Positions 51,781 to 63,513 of a stretch of DNA of 64,000 nucleotides are shown here, in pieces. The stretch is from contig CAXTAT010000031.1 in NCBI GenBank assembly GCA_964242415.1, forward strand, positions 1-64,000, read 5' to 3'. The notes under the pieces are model-generated. The model was not told the origin of the DNA, made no database searches, and saw only the letters and a list, made by a program, of their open reading frames with translations. The DNA is from DASWOJ01 sp964242415 (lineage in GTDB: Bacteria; Pseudomonadota; Alphaproteobacteria; Acetobacterales; Acetobacteraceae). Positions within the stretch are counted from its first letter, which is position 1. Every line of letters starts with the position of its first letter. A program made the position numbers and the translations under genes.

Positions 51781-53337
51781 TTGCGCCGTAGGCTCGCCCC
51801 CAATGGCTCGAACAGGTGGCCGGGGGAGGCGAAGCTGGCGAACGCGGTAAAGGATCTCCTGGTCATCGGCGGCGGCGTCAACGGCTGCGGCATTGCACGT
51901 GACGCGGCCGGGCGGGGGCTGTCGGTCGTGCTGTGCGAGCAGGGGGACCTGGCGGGGGCGACCTCCTCGGCGTCCAGCAAGCTGATCCATGGCGGGCTGC
52001 GCTACCTCGAGCATTATGAGTTCCGCCTGGTGCGGGAGGCGCTGCAGGAGCGGGAGCGGCTGCTCGCCCTGGCGCCGCACATCGTCTGGCCGTTGGACTT
52101 CGTGCTGCCGCACCAGGGGGGGCTGCGGCCGGCGTGGCTCGTGCGGATTGGCCTGTTCATGTACGACCACCTGGCCCGGCGGCGGCGGCTGCCGCCGACG
52201 CGCTCGGTGCGGCTGGGGAGCGATCCCATGGGCGTGCCGCTGCAGCCGGGGTTCGACCGCGGGTTCGTCTATGCCGATTGCTGGGTGGAGGACTCGCGGC
52301 TGGTCGTGCTGAATGCGCGCGATGCGGCCGACCGTGGCGCGGACATCCGCACGCATACGCGCCTGGCGGCGGCGGCGCGCGAGGACGGGCTGTGGCGCTG
52401 CGACCTGGTGGGGCCGGGCGGCGGGCAGGAGACCGTTCGTGCCCGCGCCGTGGTCAATGCGGCGGGTCCGTGGGTGGGCGACGTGCTGCGCCGGGCGCTG
52501 GGGCAAAACAATGCCAAGCAGGCCCGGCTGGTGAAAGGTAGCCATATCATCGTGCCGCGGCTGCACGATGGCGACTGGGCCTACATCCTGCAGAACACCG
52601 ACCGGCGGATCGTGTTCGTCATCCCGTATGAAGGGGAGTACTCGCTGGTCGGCACGACCGACATCCCGTTCGAGGGCGACCCCGCTGGCGTCGCCATCAG
52701 CCCGGCGGAGACGGACTACCTCTGCGCCATCGTCAACCGGTACTTCCGCAAGCAGGTTGGTCCCGGTGACGTGGTGCGCAGCTACTCCGGCGTGCGGCCG
52801 CTGTATGACGACGCGGCGGCGAATGCCTCGGCCGTGACGCGGGACTACGTGCTTGACATGGAGGCGCCGGAGGGCGGGGGCGCGGTGCTGTCGGTGTTCG
52901 GCGGCAAGATCACGACGTATCGCCGGCTGGCCGAGCACGCGATGGAGAAGCTGTCGGCCGTGCTGCCGTGCGGACCCGCCTGGACCGGGACGGCGCCCCT
53001 GCCGGGTGGGGATATGCCGGATGCGGACTTCCCGCGCTTTGCTGCCGGGTTTGCGGCGGCGCATCCGTTCCTGCCGGCGGCACTCGCGCTGCGGCTGGCG
53101 CGGGCATATGGCACCAATGCCGATGCGGTGTTGGGTGGGGCCGGCAGCCTAGAGGCGATGGGCCGGGACTATGGCGCCGGGCTGCACCAGTGCGAGGTCG
53201 ATTACCTGGTCGCGCGCGAGTGGGCGCAGACGGCGGACGACATCCTGTGGCGGCGGTCGAAGCTCGGCCTGCATGTGCCGGCCGGTGCGGCGGGGGTGCT
53301 CGACGCCGCGCTGCAGCATTCGGCCCAGGCTGCATGA
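51781..53337 (+). CDS. glpD: Aerobic glycerol-3-phosphate dehydrogenase
   Basis: 518 residues from TTG at 51781. A better start may be CTG at 51835, which has GGGGGAGG six bases upstream and gives ANAVKDLLVIGGGVNGCGIA. FAD-binding motif LLVIGGGVNGCGIARDAAGR; family motifs ATSSASSKLIHGGLRYLEHY, ARAVVNAAGPWVGDVL, YEGEYSLVGTTDIPFEGDPA and SVFGGKITTYRRLAEHAME. The C-terminal part is an all-helical cap ending about residue 510. It oxidises glycerol-3-phosphate to dihydroxyacetone phosphate at the membrane, feeding quinone. It follows glpR and precedes the glycerol ABC importer. Confidence 0.95.
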   Translation: MRRRLAPNGSNRWPGEAKLANAVKDLLVIGGGVNGCGIARDAAGRGLSVVLCEQGDLAGATSSASSKLIHGGLRYLEHYEFRLVREALQERERLLALAPHIVWPLDFVLPHQGGLRPAWLVRIGLFMYDHLARRRRLPPTRSVRLGSDPMGVPLQPGFDRGFVYADCWVEDSRLVVLNARDAADRGADIRTHTRLAAAAREDGLWRCDLVGPGGGQETVRARAVVNAAGPWVGDVLRRALGQNNAKQARLVKGSHIIVPRLHDGDWAYILQNTDRRIVFVIPYEGEYSLVGTTDIPFEGDPAGVAISPAETDYLCAIVNRYFRKQVGPGDVVRSYSGVRPLYDDAAANASAVTRDYVLDMEAPEGGGAVLSVFGGKITTYRRLAEHAMEKLSAVLPCGPAWTGTAPLPGGDMPDADFPRFAAGFAAAHPFLPAALALRLARAYGTNADAVLGGAGSLEAMGRDYGAGLHQCEVDYLVAREWAQTADDILWRRSKLGLHVPAGAAGVLDAALQHSAQAA

Positions 53338-53357
53338 GCGGACTGGCTGCCTTCTGC

Positions 53358-53382
53358 TCCCTCTCCCTCCGGGAGAGGGAGA
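53358..53382. repeat. Single copy of repeat family B between glpD and glpS
   Basis: CTCCCTCTCCCTCCGGGAGA then GGGAG, a compact hairpin 20 bases after the glpD stop and 15 before glpS. Confidence 0.8.
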
Positions 53383-53397
53383 CGGACGCTGGGGCTG

Positions 53398-54484
53398 ATG
53401 GGGATTTCCCTGCTGCAGGTGGCGCGGGTGGTCGGCGCGCAGACGCACCTGCATCCGATGGACCTGGCGTTCGAGACCGGCTCGCTGACCGTGCTGCTCG
53501 GGCCGGTGCGGGCGGGGAAGACCAGCCTGATGCGCGTGCTGGCTGGGCTGGACCGGCCGACGGCGGGGCGGCTGGTGGAGGACGGGCTGGACATCACCGG
53601 GCTCGATGTGCGCAGGCGCAGCGTGGCCATGGTGTACCAGCAGTTCATCAACTACCCGAACTTCACGGTGTACCAGAACATTGCCTCGCCGCTGCGGCTG
53701 GCGGGCCGGCTGGACCGCAAGCAGCTTGATGCCAGGGTGCGGGAGGTGGCCGGGCGGCTCGGCTTGCTGAGGCTGCTGGACCGGCTGCCGGCGGAGCTGT
53801 CGGGCGGGCAGCAGCAGCGGACGGCGCTGGGCCGCGCGCTGGTGAAGGACAGCCGGCTGCTGCTGCTGGACGAGCCGCTGGTGAACCTGGACTACAAACT
53901 GCGCGAGGACCTGCGGGCCGAGATGAAGGCGCTGTTCAAGTCCGGGGACCGCACCGTCGTCTATGCGACGACCGACCCGCATGAGGCGCTGCTGCTGGGT
54001 GGGCGCACCTGCATCCTGAAGGAGGGGCGGCTGGTGCAGGCGGGGGAGACGCTGCAGGTGTATCGCGCCCCGGCCAGCCTGGAGGCGGCGGAGCTGATCA
54101 GCGACCCGCCGATGAACTTCATGCCGGGGACCGTCAGCGGGGACACGGTGCAGATCGACCATGGGCCGCTGCTGGCCGCCCCGGCGCCACTGGCTCCTGG
54201 GCGCTACACCTTTGGATTGCATGCCGGGCATATCGCGCTGGACCACGGGACGGCGGAGGTGCCGGTGGTGCTTGAGTTGGCAGAGATCAACGGGTCGGAG
54301 ACCCTGCTGCATGGCGCGGCGGGCGGGCTGTCGCTGATCATGCAGATGACCGGCGTGCACAACCTGGCGCCGGGCACGCCGCTGGTGTTCCGGTTCGACC
54401 CGGCGCGGCTGTATGCCTTCGACGCCGCCGGGCGGCTGGCCGCCGCGCCGGACTTCGCGCAGCATCCCATCGAGAGGGCATGGC

Positions 54485-54507
<23 letters not shown>
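53398..54507 (+). CDS. glpS: Glycerol ABC transporter ATP-binding protein GlpS
   Basis: 369 residues of the MalK/UgpC-type ATPase with an N-terminal nucleotide-binding domain and a C-terminal TOBE-like domain. Walker A is GPVRAGKT (residues 35-42), the Q-loop reads VAMVYQQFINYPNFTVYQNI, the signature is LSGGQQQRTALGRALV (canonical), and Walker B is LLLLDEPLVNLDYKLR. The H-loop reads TVVYATTDPHEALLLG, where D replaces the usual HD pairing. Best match is GlpS of the rhizobial glycerol importer. It overlaps glpT by 23 bases. It would power uptake with GlpT and the permeases GlpP/GlpQ. Confidence 0.92.
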
Positions 54508-55590
<1,083 letters not shown>

Positions 55591-55594
<4 letters not shown>

Positions 55595-56457
55595 AGCCGA
55601 CGAATCAGCGCGCGTGGCTGCTGGTGATCCCGGTGGTGATCGTGGTGGCGTTCAGCGCGGTGATCCCGCTGATGACGGTGGTGAACTACTCGGTGCAGGA
55701 CATCCTGGGGCCGGACCGCCGGGTGTTCGTGGGGGACGAATGGTTCCGCGACACGCTGCACAGCGCCGACCTGCACGACGCGTTCATCCGGCAGGTGGTG
55801 TTCTCCGGGTGCGTGCTGCTGATCGAGGTTCCGCTCGGGCTGGCGCTGGCGCTGATCATGCCCAAGCGCGGGGCGGCGGCCTCGGCGTCGCTGGTGCTGC
55901 TGGGATTGCCGCTGCTGATCCCTTGGAACGTGGTGGGCACGATCTGGGAGGTGTTCTGCCGGGGCGACATCGGGCTGCTGGGGTTGGCGATCCACCGGCT
56001 GGGGATCAACTACAACTACGCGCTGAACCCCAGGGATGCTTGGGCGACGGTGCTGCTGGTGGACGTGTGGCACTGGACGCCGCTGGTGGTGCTGCTGTGC
56101 TACGCCGGGCTGCGGTCGATCCCGGAGGCGTTCTACCAGGCGGCGGCCATCGATGGGGCCAGCGCGTGGGCGGTGTTCCGGTATGTGCAGTTGCCGAAGC
56201 TGCGCGGGGTGCTGACGATCGCGCTGCTGCTGCGGTTCATGGACAGCTTCGTCATCTATACCGAGCCGTTCGTGCTGACGGGCGGCGGACCCGGCAATGC
56301 CACGACGTTCCTGAGCCAGTTCCTGACCAAGCTGGCCGTGGGGTCGTTCGACGTGGGGCCGGCGGCGGCGTTCTCGATCATCTACTTCTTGGTGATCCTG
56401 CTGGTGAGCTGGCTGTTCTACACGGCGCTCAGCGCGGACGGGAGGGCGGAGGCATGA
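55591..56457 (+). CDS. glpP: Glycerol ABC transporter permease GlpP
   Basis: 288-residue MalF/UgpA-type inner-membrane permease with six hydrophobic segments. The first helix is WLLVIPVVIVVAFSAVIPLM; the family sequence NYSVQDILGPDRRVFVGDEW follows. The coupling-loop EAA motif is YQAAAIDGASAWAVFRYVQL. Near the end it reads FVLTGGGPGNATTFLSQFLT. It overlaps glpT by 4 bases (ATGA). It forms the translocation channel with GlpQ. A family B repeat pair follows before glpQ, and the next gene is still part of the operon by content. Confidence 0.93.
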
Positions 56458-56477
56458 TGAGCCGCATCCGCTGCTGC

Positions 56478-56625
56478 TGCTCCCTCTCCCTCCGGGGGAG
56501 GGCCGGGGTGAGGGAAGCGGCAAGCACCGAACTCCGCCGTGTCGGCAGCAAGCTTCGCTCCTTTTCGGCCGGGTTCGGTCCTCTCGGCCTCCCTCACCCC
56601 GGCCCTCTCCCGGAGGGAGAGGGAG
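56478..56625. repeat. Inverted pair of repeat family B between glpP and glpQ
   Basis: Reverse copy GCTCCCTCTCCCTCCGGGGG (from 56478) and direct copy CCTCACCCCGGCCCTCTCCC (to 56625), with inner homology AGCGGCAAGC. The end of the direct copy (GGGAGAGGGAGC) is also the only purine-rich sequence in front of glpQ, so the repeat may supply its ribosome-binding site. Confidence 0.88.
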
Positions 56626-56641
56626 CAGCTTGGCCCCTGCC

Positions 56642-57433
<792 letters not shown>

Positions 57434-57457
57434 CGTGGCGCACGGGAGGGGCGCCGC

Positions 57458-57730
57458 ATGAAGTGGATGGCCTGGACAGGGCTGACCGAGATCTTCTTTG
57501 GCTGCATCGCCGTGATGCTGGTGGGGATGACGACGTGGGAGGCGCTGTCGCCCGGCGTGCCCCGGCGTGGCCTGCTGCCGCTGGTCACCACCCGCGGCGA
57601 CCGGCTGTTCATCGGGCTGCTGTCGGCGGCGTTCCTGAACCTGGCCTGGATTGGGTTTACCGAGCTGGACCAGTATTGGGCGCTGGGGCTGAGCGGCGTG
57701 CTGCTGCTGCTGATTGGGCGCTACGGCTAG
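57458..57730 (+). CDS. glpU: DUF2160 small membrane protein GlpU
   Basis: 90 residues with three hydrophobic helices: GLTEIFFGCIAVMLVGMTTW, LFIGLLSAAFLNLAWIGFTE and WALGLSGVLLLLIGRYG. The family (DUF2160) is found almost only in glycerol ABC transporter operons between the permease and the binding protein; its role is unknown but it is part of the rhizobial GlpSTPQUV system. GGGAGG lies about 9 bases before the ATG. Confidence 0.9.
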   Translation: MKWMAWTGLTEIFFGCIAVMLVGMTTWEALSPGVPRRGLLPLVTTRGDRLFIGLLSAAFLNLAWIGFTELDQYWALGLSGVLLLLIGRYG

Positions 57731-57810
57731 GCGCCGCCGTTTGCGGCCCGGTGCAGGTCCTGCCGGGTCGTCTGTTGCGAGGGGCCGCATAATACGGGAG
57801 GGAACAGCCA

Positions 57811-59553
<1,743 letters not shown>

Positions 59554-59600
59554 GGCCAGCCGGAGCCTGCCCTGACGGTGCCCCATCCACTCGGGCGCCG

Positions 59601-59703
59601 TCATTGCGAGCCGCGCTTGCGGCGTGGCAATCCAGGGGTCGCAAGGGCCGCGCTCGGATCGCGTGGCCCCTGGATTGCCGCGTCGCTGCGCTCCTCGCAA
59701 TGA
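59601..59703. repeat. Palindromic repeat family A, copy 5
   Basis: TCATTGCGAGCCGCGCTTGC on the left mirrors GCTGCGCTCCTCGCAATGA on the right, with GGCAATCCAGGGGTCGC and CCTGGATTGCCGCGTC inside. It lies between glpV and glpK; the 247-base spacer suggests glpK may have its own promoter. Confidence 0.9.
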
Positions 59704-59800
59704 CGGACGGGAGGGTGGGGCAGACCGGTCCAAAGCAAAGGGCGGTTGGCATGGGCGCCGCGGCAGGCTTCGGCGTGCCGCGGCCTTCGGGAGGAACTGA

Positions 59801-61270
59801 TTGAGCGCACCCGCCATCCTGGCCATCGACCAGGGCACGACCTCGACCCGCGCCATCCTGTTCAGCGGCGATGGCGACGTGCTGCACACCGCGGCCCGCC
59901 CGCTGCCGCAGATTTACCCCGGCCACGGCTGGGTGGAGCATGATCCCGAGGTCATCTGGGCCGACACCGTGGCGACCTGCCGGGAGGTGCTGGCCGAGAA
60001 CCCGGCGCCGGCCGCCATCGGCATCACCAACCAGCGGGAGACCGCCGTGGTCTGGGACCGCCGCACCGGCCGGCCGATCCACAATGCCATCGTCTGGCAG
60101 GACCGCCGCACCGCCGCCCGCTGCGCGGAGCTGATTGCGGCCGGGCACGAGCCGATGGTCACCGGGCGCAGCGGATTGGTGATCGACCCGTACTTCTCCG
60201 CCACCAAGGTCGCCTGGCTGCTGGAGCATGCGCAGGCTATGGAGGCGGCGCGGCGGGGGGACCTCGCGTTCGGCACCATCGACAGCTTTCTATTGTGGCG
60301 GTTGACCGGGGGGCGCGTCCATGCGACCGACGCCACCAATGCGGCGCGCACCGGGCTGTTCAACATCCATGACGGCGCCTGGGACCCGGCGCTGCTTGAC
60401 CTTTACGGCATCCCTGCCGCGATGCTGCCGGAGGTGCGGGACAATGCTGCGGACTTCGGCACGACCGAGCCGGGGGTGATCGGCGGCGCCATCCGCATCG
60501 GGGCAATGGCTGGGGACCAGCAGGCGGCGCTGGTCGGGCACGCCTGCTTTGCGCCCGGCGAGATTAAGAGCACCTATGGCACCGGCACCTTCATGATCGC
60601 CAACACCGGCACCGTGGCCGTGCCGTCCCACAACCGGCTGCTGACGACCATCGGTTACCGGCTGCAGGGGGTGACGACGTATGCGCTGGAGGGCAGCATC
60701 TTCGTCACCGGTGCCGCGGTGCAGTGGCTACGGGACGGGCTTGGCCTGATCGGCACCGCCGCCGAGTCCGCCGCCATGGCCGCGAGCGTGCCGGACAGCG
60801 GCGGGGTGTATGTGGTGCCGGCACTGACCGGGCTGGGCGCGCCGTACTGGGATGCCGACGCGCGGGGGCTGATCTGCGGGCTGGACCGGCAGACCACCGC
60901 CGCCCACCTGGTCCGCGCGACGCTGGAGGCGGTGTGCTTCCAGACCTGCGACCTGATCGAGGCGATGCGGCGGGACGGCATCCCCGCCATGCCCTCGTTG
61001 CGGGTGGATGGGGGGATGACGGCCAACGACTGGCTGATGGGGTCCATGGCCGACCTCACGGGCCTGCCGGTGGAGCGGGCGGCGGTGGCGGAGACGACGG
61101 CGCTGGGGGTGGCCTGCCTGGCCGGGCTGCAGGCGGGGGTGTTCGGCTCGCTGGCGGACATCGCGCGGCGGCGCACGCCGGACCGGGTGTGGCAGCCCTT
61201 CGGCTCCGTGGAGCGGCGGGCGGCGCTGCATGCCGGGTGGCAGGCGGCGGTGCGGCGGGCGCGGTCGTAG
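59801..61270 (+). CDS. glpK: Glycerol kinase
   Basis: 489 residues of the FGGY kinase family. It starts at TTG with GGGAGG close upstream. N-terminal phosphate-1 motif AILAIDQGTTSTRAILFSGD, then HGWVEHDPEVIWADTVATCR, GITNQRETAVVWDRRTGRPI and NAIVWQDRRTAARC (catalytic aspartate region). The second signature is STYGTGTFMIANTG, and the FGGY C-terminal element VDGGMTANDWLMGSMADLTG. It phosphorylates glycerol, trapping it for GlpD. It closes the glp locus; a hypothetical gene begins 3 bases after its stop. Confidence 0.95.
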   Translation: MSAPAILAIDQGTTSTRAILFSGDGDVLHTAARPLPQIYPGHGWVEHDPEVIWADTVATCREVLAENPAPAAIGITNQRETAVVWDRRTGRPIHNAIVWQDRRTAARCAELIAAGHEPMVTGRSGLVIDPYFSATKVAWLLEHAQAMEAARRGDLAFGTIDSFLLWRLTGGRVHATDATNAARTGLFNIHDGAWDPALLDLYGIPAAMLPEVRDNAADFGTTEPGVIGGAIRIGAMAGDQQAALVGHACFAPGEIKSTYGTGTFMIANTGTVAVPSHNRLLTTIGYRLQGVTTYALEGSIFVTGAAVQWLRDGLGLIGTAAESAAMAASVPDSGGVYVVPALTGLGAPYWDADARGLICGLDRQTTAAHLVRATLEAVCFQTCDLIEAMRRDGIPAMPSLRVDGGMTANDWLMGSMADLTGLPVERAAVAETTALGVACLAGLQAGVFGSLADIARRRTPDRVWQPFGSVERRAALHAGWQAAVRRARS

Positions 61271-61272
61271 GG

Positions 61273-61968
61273 ATGCAGGTGCGGTTCCGCTGCGACCCGG
61301 CCCTGGCGGAGGCGCTGCCGCGGCCCAGGCTGGCGCGCCACGCGCTGCCGGAGTGGCTGCGGACCATGCCGATGACGGCGCTGTCAGACATGCATGATGG
61401 GCCGGTGCGGACGGTGAAGCAGTGCCCGCCGTTCATCGACGCGATGCGGGCCGGGTTCGTCATGCCGCTGCCCTGCGATGTGCATTACGCCGATGGCGCG
61501 TTCACCTGGGATTGGCGGCTGCCGCGGCCGGGCACGCCGGGGCATCCGCAGGCGCCAATCAGTTTCCACGCGGCGGCGCAGGTGCAGGGGGCGCCGTTCG
61601 GGGAGGGCAACCTGATCAAGTTCATCGGGTTCTGGACCATCGAGCTGCCGCCGGGGTGGTCGCTGCTGGCCACGCACCCGGTGAACCGCGATGACCTGCC
61701 GTTCCGGACCTTGACGGGGTTGGTGGACAGCGACCGCTTCCACCAGGTCGGGCTGCTGTTCCCGGCGCGGTGGCTGGACCCGGGGGCTGCCTGCTTCTTG
61801 CCGGCGGGAACGCCGGTCGCGCAGTGCATCCCGGTGCCTCGGGAGGCGCTGGAGTTGGAGTTCTCGGCATTTGGCGAGGCGGAGGTGGCGGCGTTCACCG
61901 GGGTGGGCGATGCTGTCCTGTCGGCGCCGGGAGTGTACCGGGACCAGTATCGTGACCGCGTGCGGTAG
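61273..61968 (+). CDS. Conserved hypothetical protein (DUF6065-like)
   Basis: 231 residues. Conserved-looking elements are LARHALPEWLRTMPMTALSD, VKQCPPFIDAMRAGFVMPLP, GNLIKFIGFWTIELPPGWSL and HPVNRDDLPFRTLTGLVDSD, near the end LPAGTPVAQCIPVPRE. This pattern occurs in proteins annotated DUF6065 or of unknown function, including some phage-encoded ones; the biochemical role is unknown. It starts 3 bases after glpK, so it is probably cotranscribed with it. Its 3' end overlaps the convergent TPR gene by 74 bases. Confidence 0.7.
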   Translation: MQVRFRCDPALAEALPRPRLARHALPEWLRTMPMTALSDMHDGPVRTVKQCPPFIDAMRAGFVMPLPCDVHYADGAFTWDWRLPRPGTPGHPQAPISFHAAAQVQGAPFGEGNLIKFIGFWTIELPPGWSLLATHPVNRDDLPFRTLTGLVDSDRFHQVGLLFPARWLDPGAACFLPAGTPVAQCIPVPREALELEFSAFGEAEVAAFTGVGDAVLSAPGVYRDQYRDRVR

Positions 61969-62716
61969 CCTGCAGCCTGGCCCGCAGCGCGGCGGCGCTG
62001 AGCCAGACCTGGCCGGAGGACCCGGCGGCCAACTCCTGCGCAATGCGGGGGAAGCTGGCCGGGTCCGTGGCATAGGCGCGGGCATAGGCGGCCATGGCGG
62101 CGTCGAGGTCCCCCGTGGCCTGGAGCGCGCTGCCCAGGTTGTGCCAGGAGGCGACGTGGCCCGGGGCGGTGGCGAGGGCGGCGCGGTAGGCGTCGATGGC
62201 CCCCGCCGGCTGTCCCGCCTCGTGCAGCGCGGCGCCGAGGGCGTGGAGCAGGGCGGGGTCGCCAGGGCACACGGCGCTTGCCTCGCGGAACAGCGCGGCG
62301 GCCTCGGCGAAGCGGCGGGTGGTGAACAGCCGGGTCGCCTCGGCCTGGAGGGCGGCGGCGGCGGCCTCGGCGCGGTCGAGCAGGCGGCGGGCGGCGGCGA
62401 AGTCCGGCTGCAGCAGCAGCGCCTCCCGCAGGGCGGCGGCGGCGGCGGGCCAGTGCTGCATGCCGGCGAGGATGCGCCCGGCGGCGGCCAGGGTCTCGGG
62501 CGAGCGGTCCCGGGCGACGGCGCGGGCGGCCCAGTGGCGGGCTTCGTCGAATTGGCCGGCCTCGGCGAGCAGCAGGCCGAGCATGCGCATGGCGATGGGG
62601 TCCCCGCCTGGTGCATCCCCGCCGGGTACGGCGTGGCGGCAGGCGGCGATGGCGGCCTCGGTGCTGCCGGTGCGGTGGAGGTGGAGGGCTTGGGCCAGGG
62701 CAGTCTTTGGGTCCAT
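61895..62716 (-). CDS. Tetratricopeptide-repeat protein
   Basis: 273 residues made almost entirely of TPR helices, for example DPKTALAQALHLHRTGSTEA, FDEARHWAARAVARDRSPET, QHWPAAAAALREALLLQPDF and CPGDPALLHALGAALHEAGQ. It has no signal peptide or other domain, and a short disordered C-terminal tail. Many Acetobacteraceae TPR proteins precede or follow glycosyl- or sulfotransferase genes, but none is adjacent here. The C-terminal codons overlap the 3' end of the upstream hypothetical gene on the other strand by 74 bases. Confidence 0.8.
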   Translation of the reverse strand: MDPKTALAQALHLHRTGSTEAAIAACRHAVPGGDAPGGDPIAMRMLGLLLAEAGQFDEARHWAARAVARDRSPETLAAAGRILAGMQHWPAAAAALREALLLQPDFAAARRLLDRAEAAAAALQAEATRLFTTRRFAEAAALFREASAVCPGDPALLHALGAALHEAGQPAGAIDAYRAALATAPGHVASWHNLGSALQATGDLDAAMAAYARAYATDPASFPRIAQELAAGSSGQVWLSAAALRARLQATARGHDTGPGTLPAPTGQHRPPR

Positions 62717-62746
62717 TGCGGCAGGCTACACGCGGGCGCGCGTCGG

Positions 62747-63112
62747 GTGGAGGCCGGGCGGCGGTTGGGGCTGGCTGTCCTGCTGGTGCTGGCATGGGCC
62801 GCGGGCGCACAGGCGCAGGAGGACCCGAAGATGGCGCTGGAGGACATCCCGGTGGGGTTGGACCCGGTGCCGGGATTCGCCGATCCGGCCGCCGCGCAGC
62901 GCCATTGCCCCGGGGACGCCGTGGTCTGGCCTGATCCGGCCACCGGGTACTTCCAGCCGCCGGGTTCCTCCCGCTTCGCCGCCGCGACGGGCGGGTTTGC
63001 CTGCCTCGGCGACGCAATGGATGCGGGCTATTGGGACACCAATCCGTTTGCCGGCGGCCCGGCCCGCAGCCGGAGCTTTCCAATCGACCCGGCCCTGCGG
63101 CCCGGTTCCTGA
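62747..63112 (+). CDS. Small secreted protein of unknown function
   Basis: 121 residues. Signal peptide about residues 1-24 (GLAVLLVLAWAAGAQAQ). The mature domain contains AAQRHCPGDAVVWPDPATGY then GGFACLGDAMDAGY, a C-P-x-D-x-V-V-W pattern seen in small exported proteins with two conserved cysteines. GTG at 62747 is the start that best fits the signal peptide. It is divergent from the TPR gene, with only 30 bases between starts, so their promoters must overlap. Confidence 0.65.
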   Translation: MEAGRRLGLAVLLVLAWAAGAQAQEDPKMALEDIPVGLDPVPGFADPAAAQRHCPGDAVVWPDPATGYFQPPGSSRFAAATGGFACLGDAMDAGYWDTNPFAGGPARSRSFPIDPALRPGS

Positions 63113-63513
63113 TGGGCGGAGGTTCGTATTGCAAACGCCCGGCCAAGAAGAAGCGGCCAGGCCAGCCGCCGCGCCGCCTGCCGGCACGATGGCACGATTG
63201 CGTGGATCGCATCTGCTCACGAAAACGCTTTTGACCCGGTATGCAGCCGGATGTGCCGTATCCCGTTCCCCCCGAGCAGGTTGGCCGGAACGGTCTGGAA
63301 TGGAAGTGGTGACGGCAGTGGAAGCGGTGAACAGGCGGACCGGCAGGGAGCGCCTGGGCCAGGTCGGCGGCGCAATAAGAGCTGCGGCCGGGCCGGGCAG
63401 CCCGGTGGCCAGCCGCACCGTGCCGTGCATCGCCGGGTCGCCCAAGACCGCGCGAAGCCGGCCCGGGCGCTTGGCCAGCGCGCAGCGGCCCGGCTAGCGC
63501 GGGCCGTCTGCAA
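63113..63513. other. Gene-free or unassigned spacer
   Basis: About 400 bases without a supported gene. A 40-codon Lys/Arg-rich open frame from 63112 and longer frames on both strands show no recognisable domain and no good ribosome-binding site. No family A or B repeat was seen. The upstream part of the DedA-family gene could extend into its right end. Confidence 0.4.

Noticed and set aside
50884..53064. Open minus-strand frame of 726 codons
   Set aside because: Antisense of glpR and glpD; Arg/His/Gln/Pro-rich with no domain.
63112..63234. Small Lys/Arg-rich open frame (40 codons)
   Set aside because: No ribosome-binding site, no recognised family, and it lies after the stop of the secreted-protein gene.
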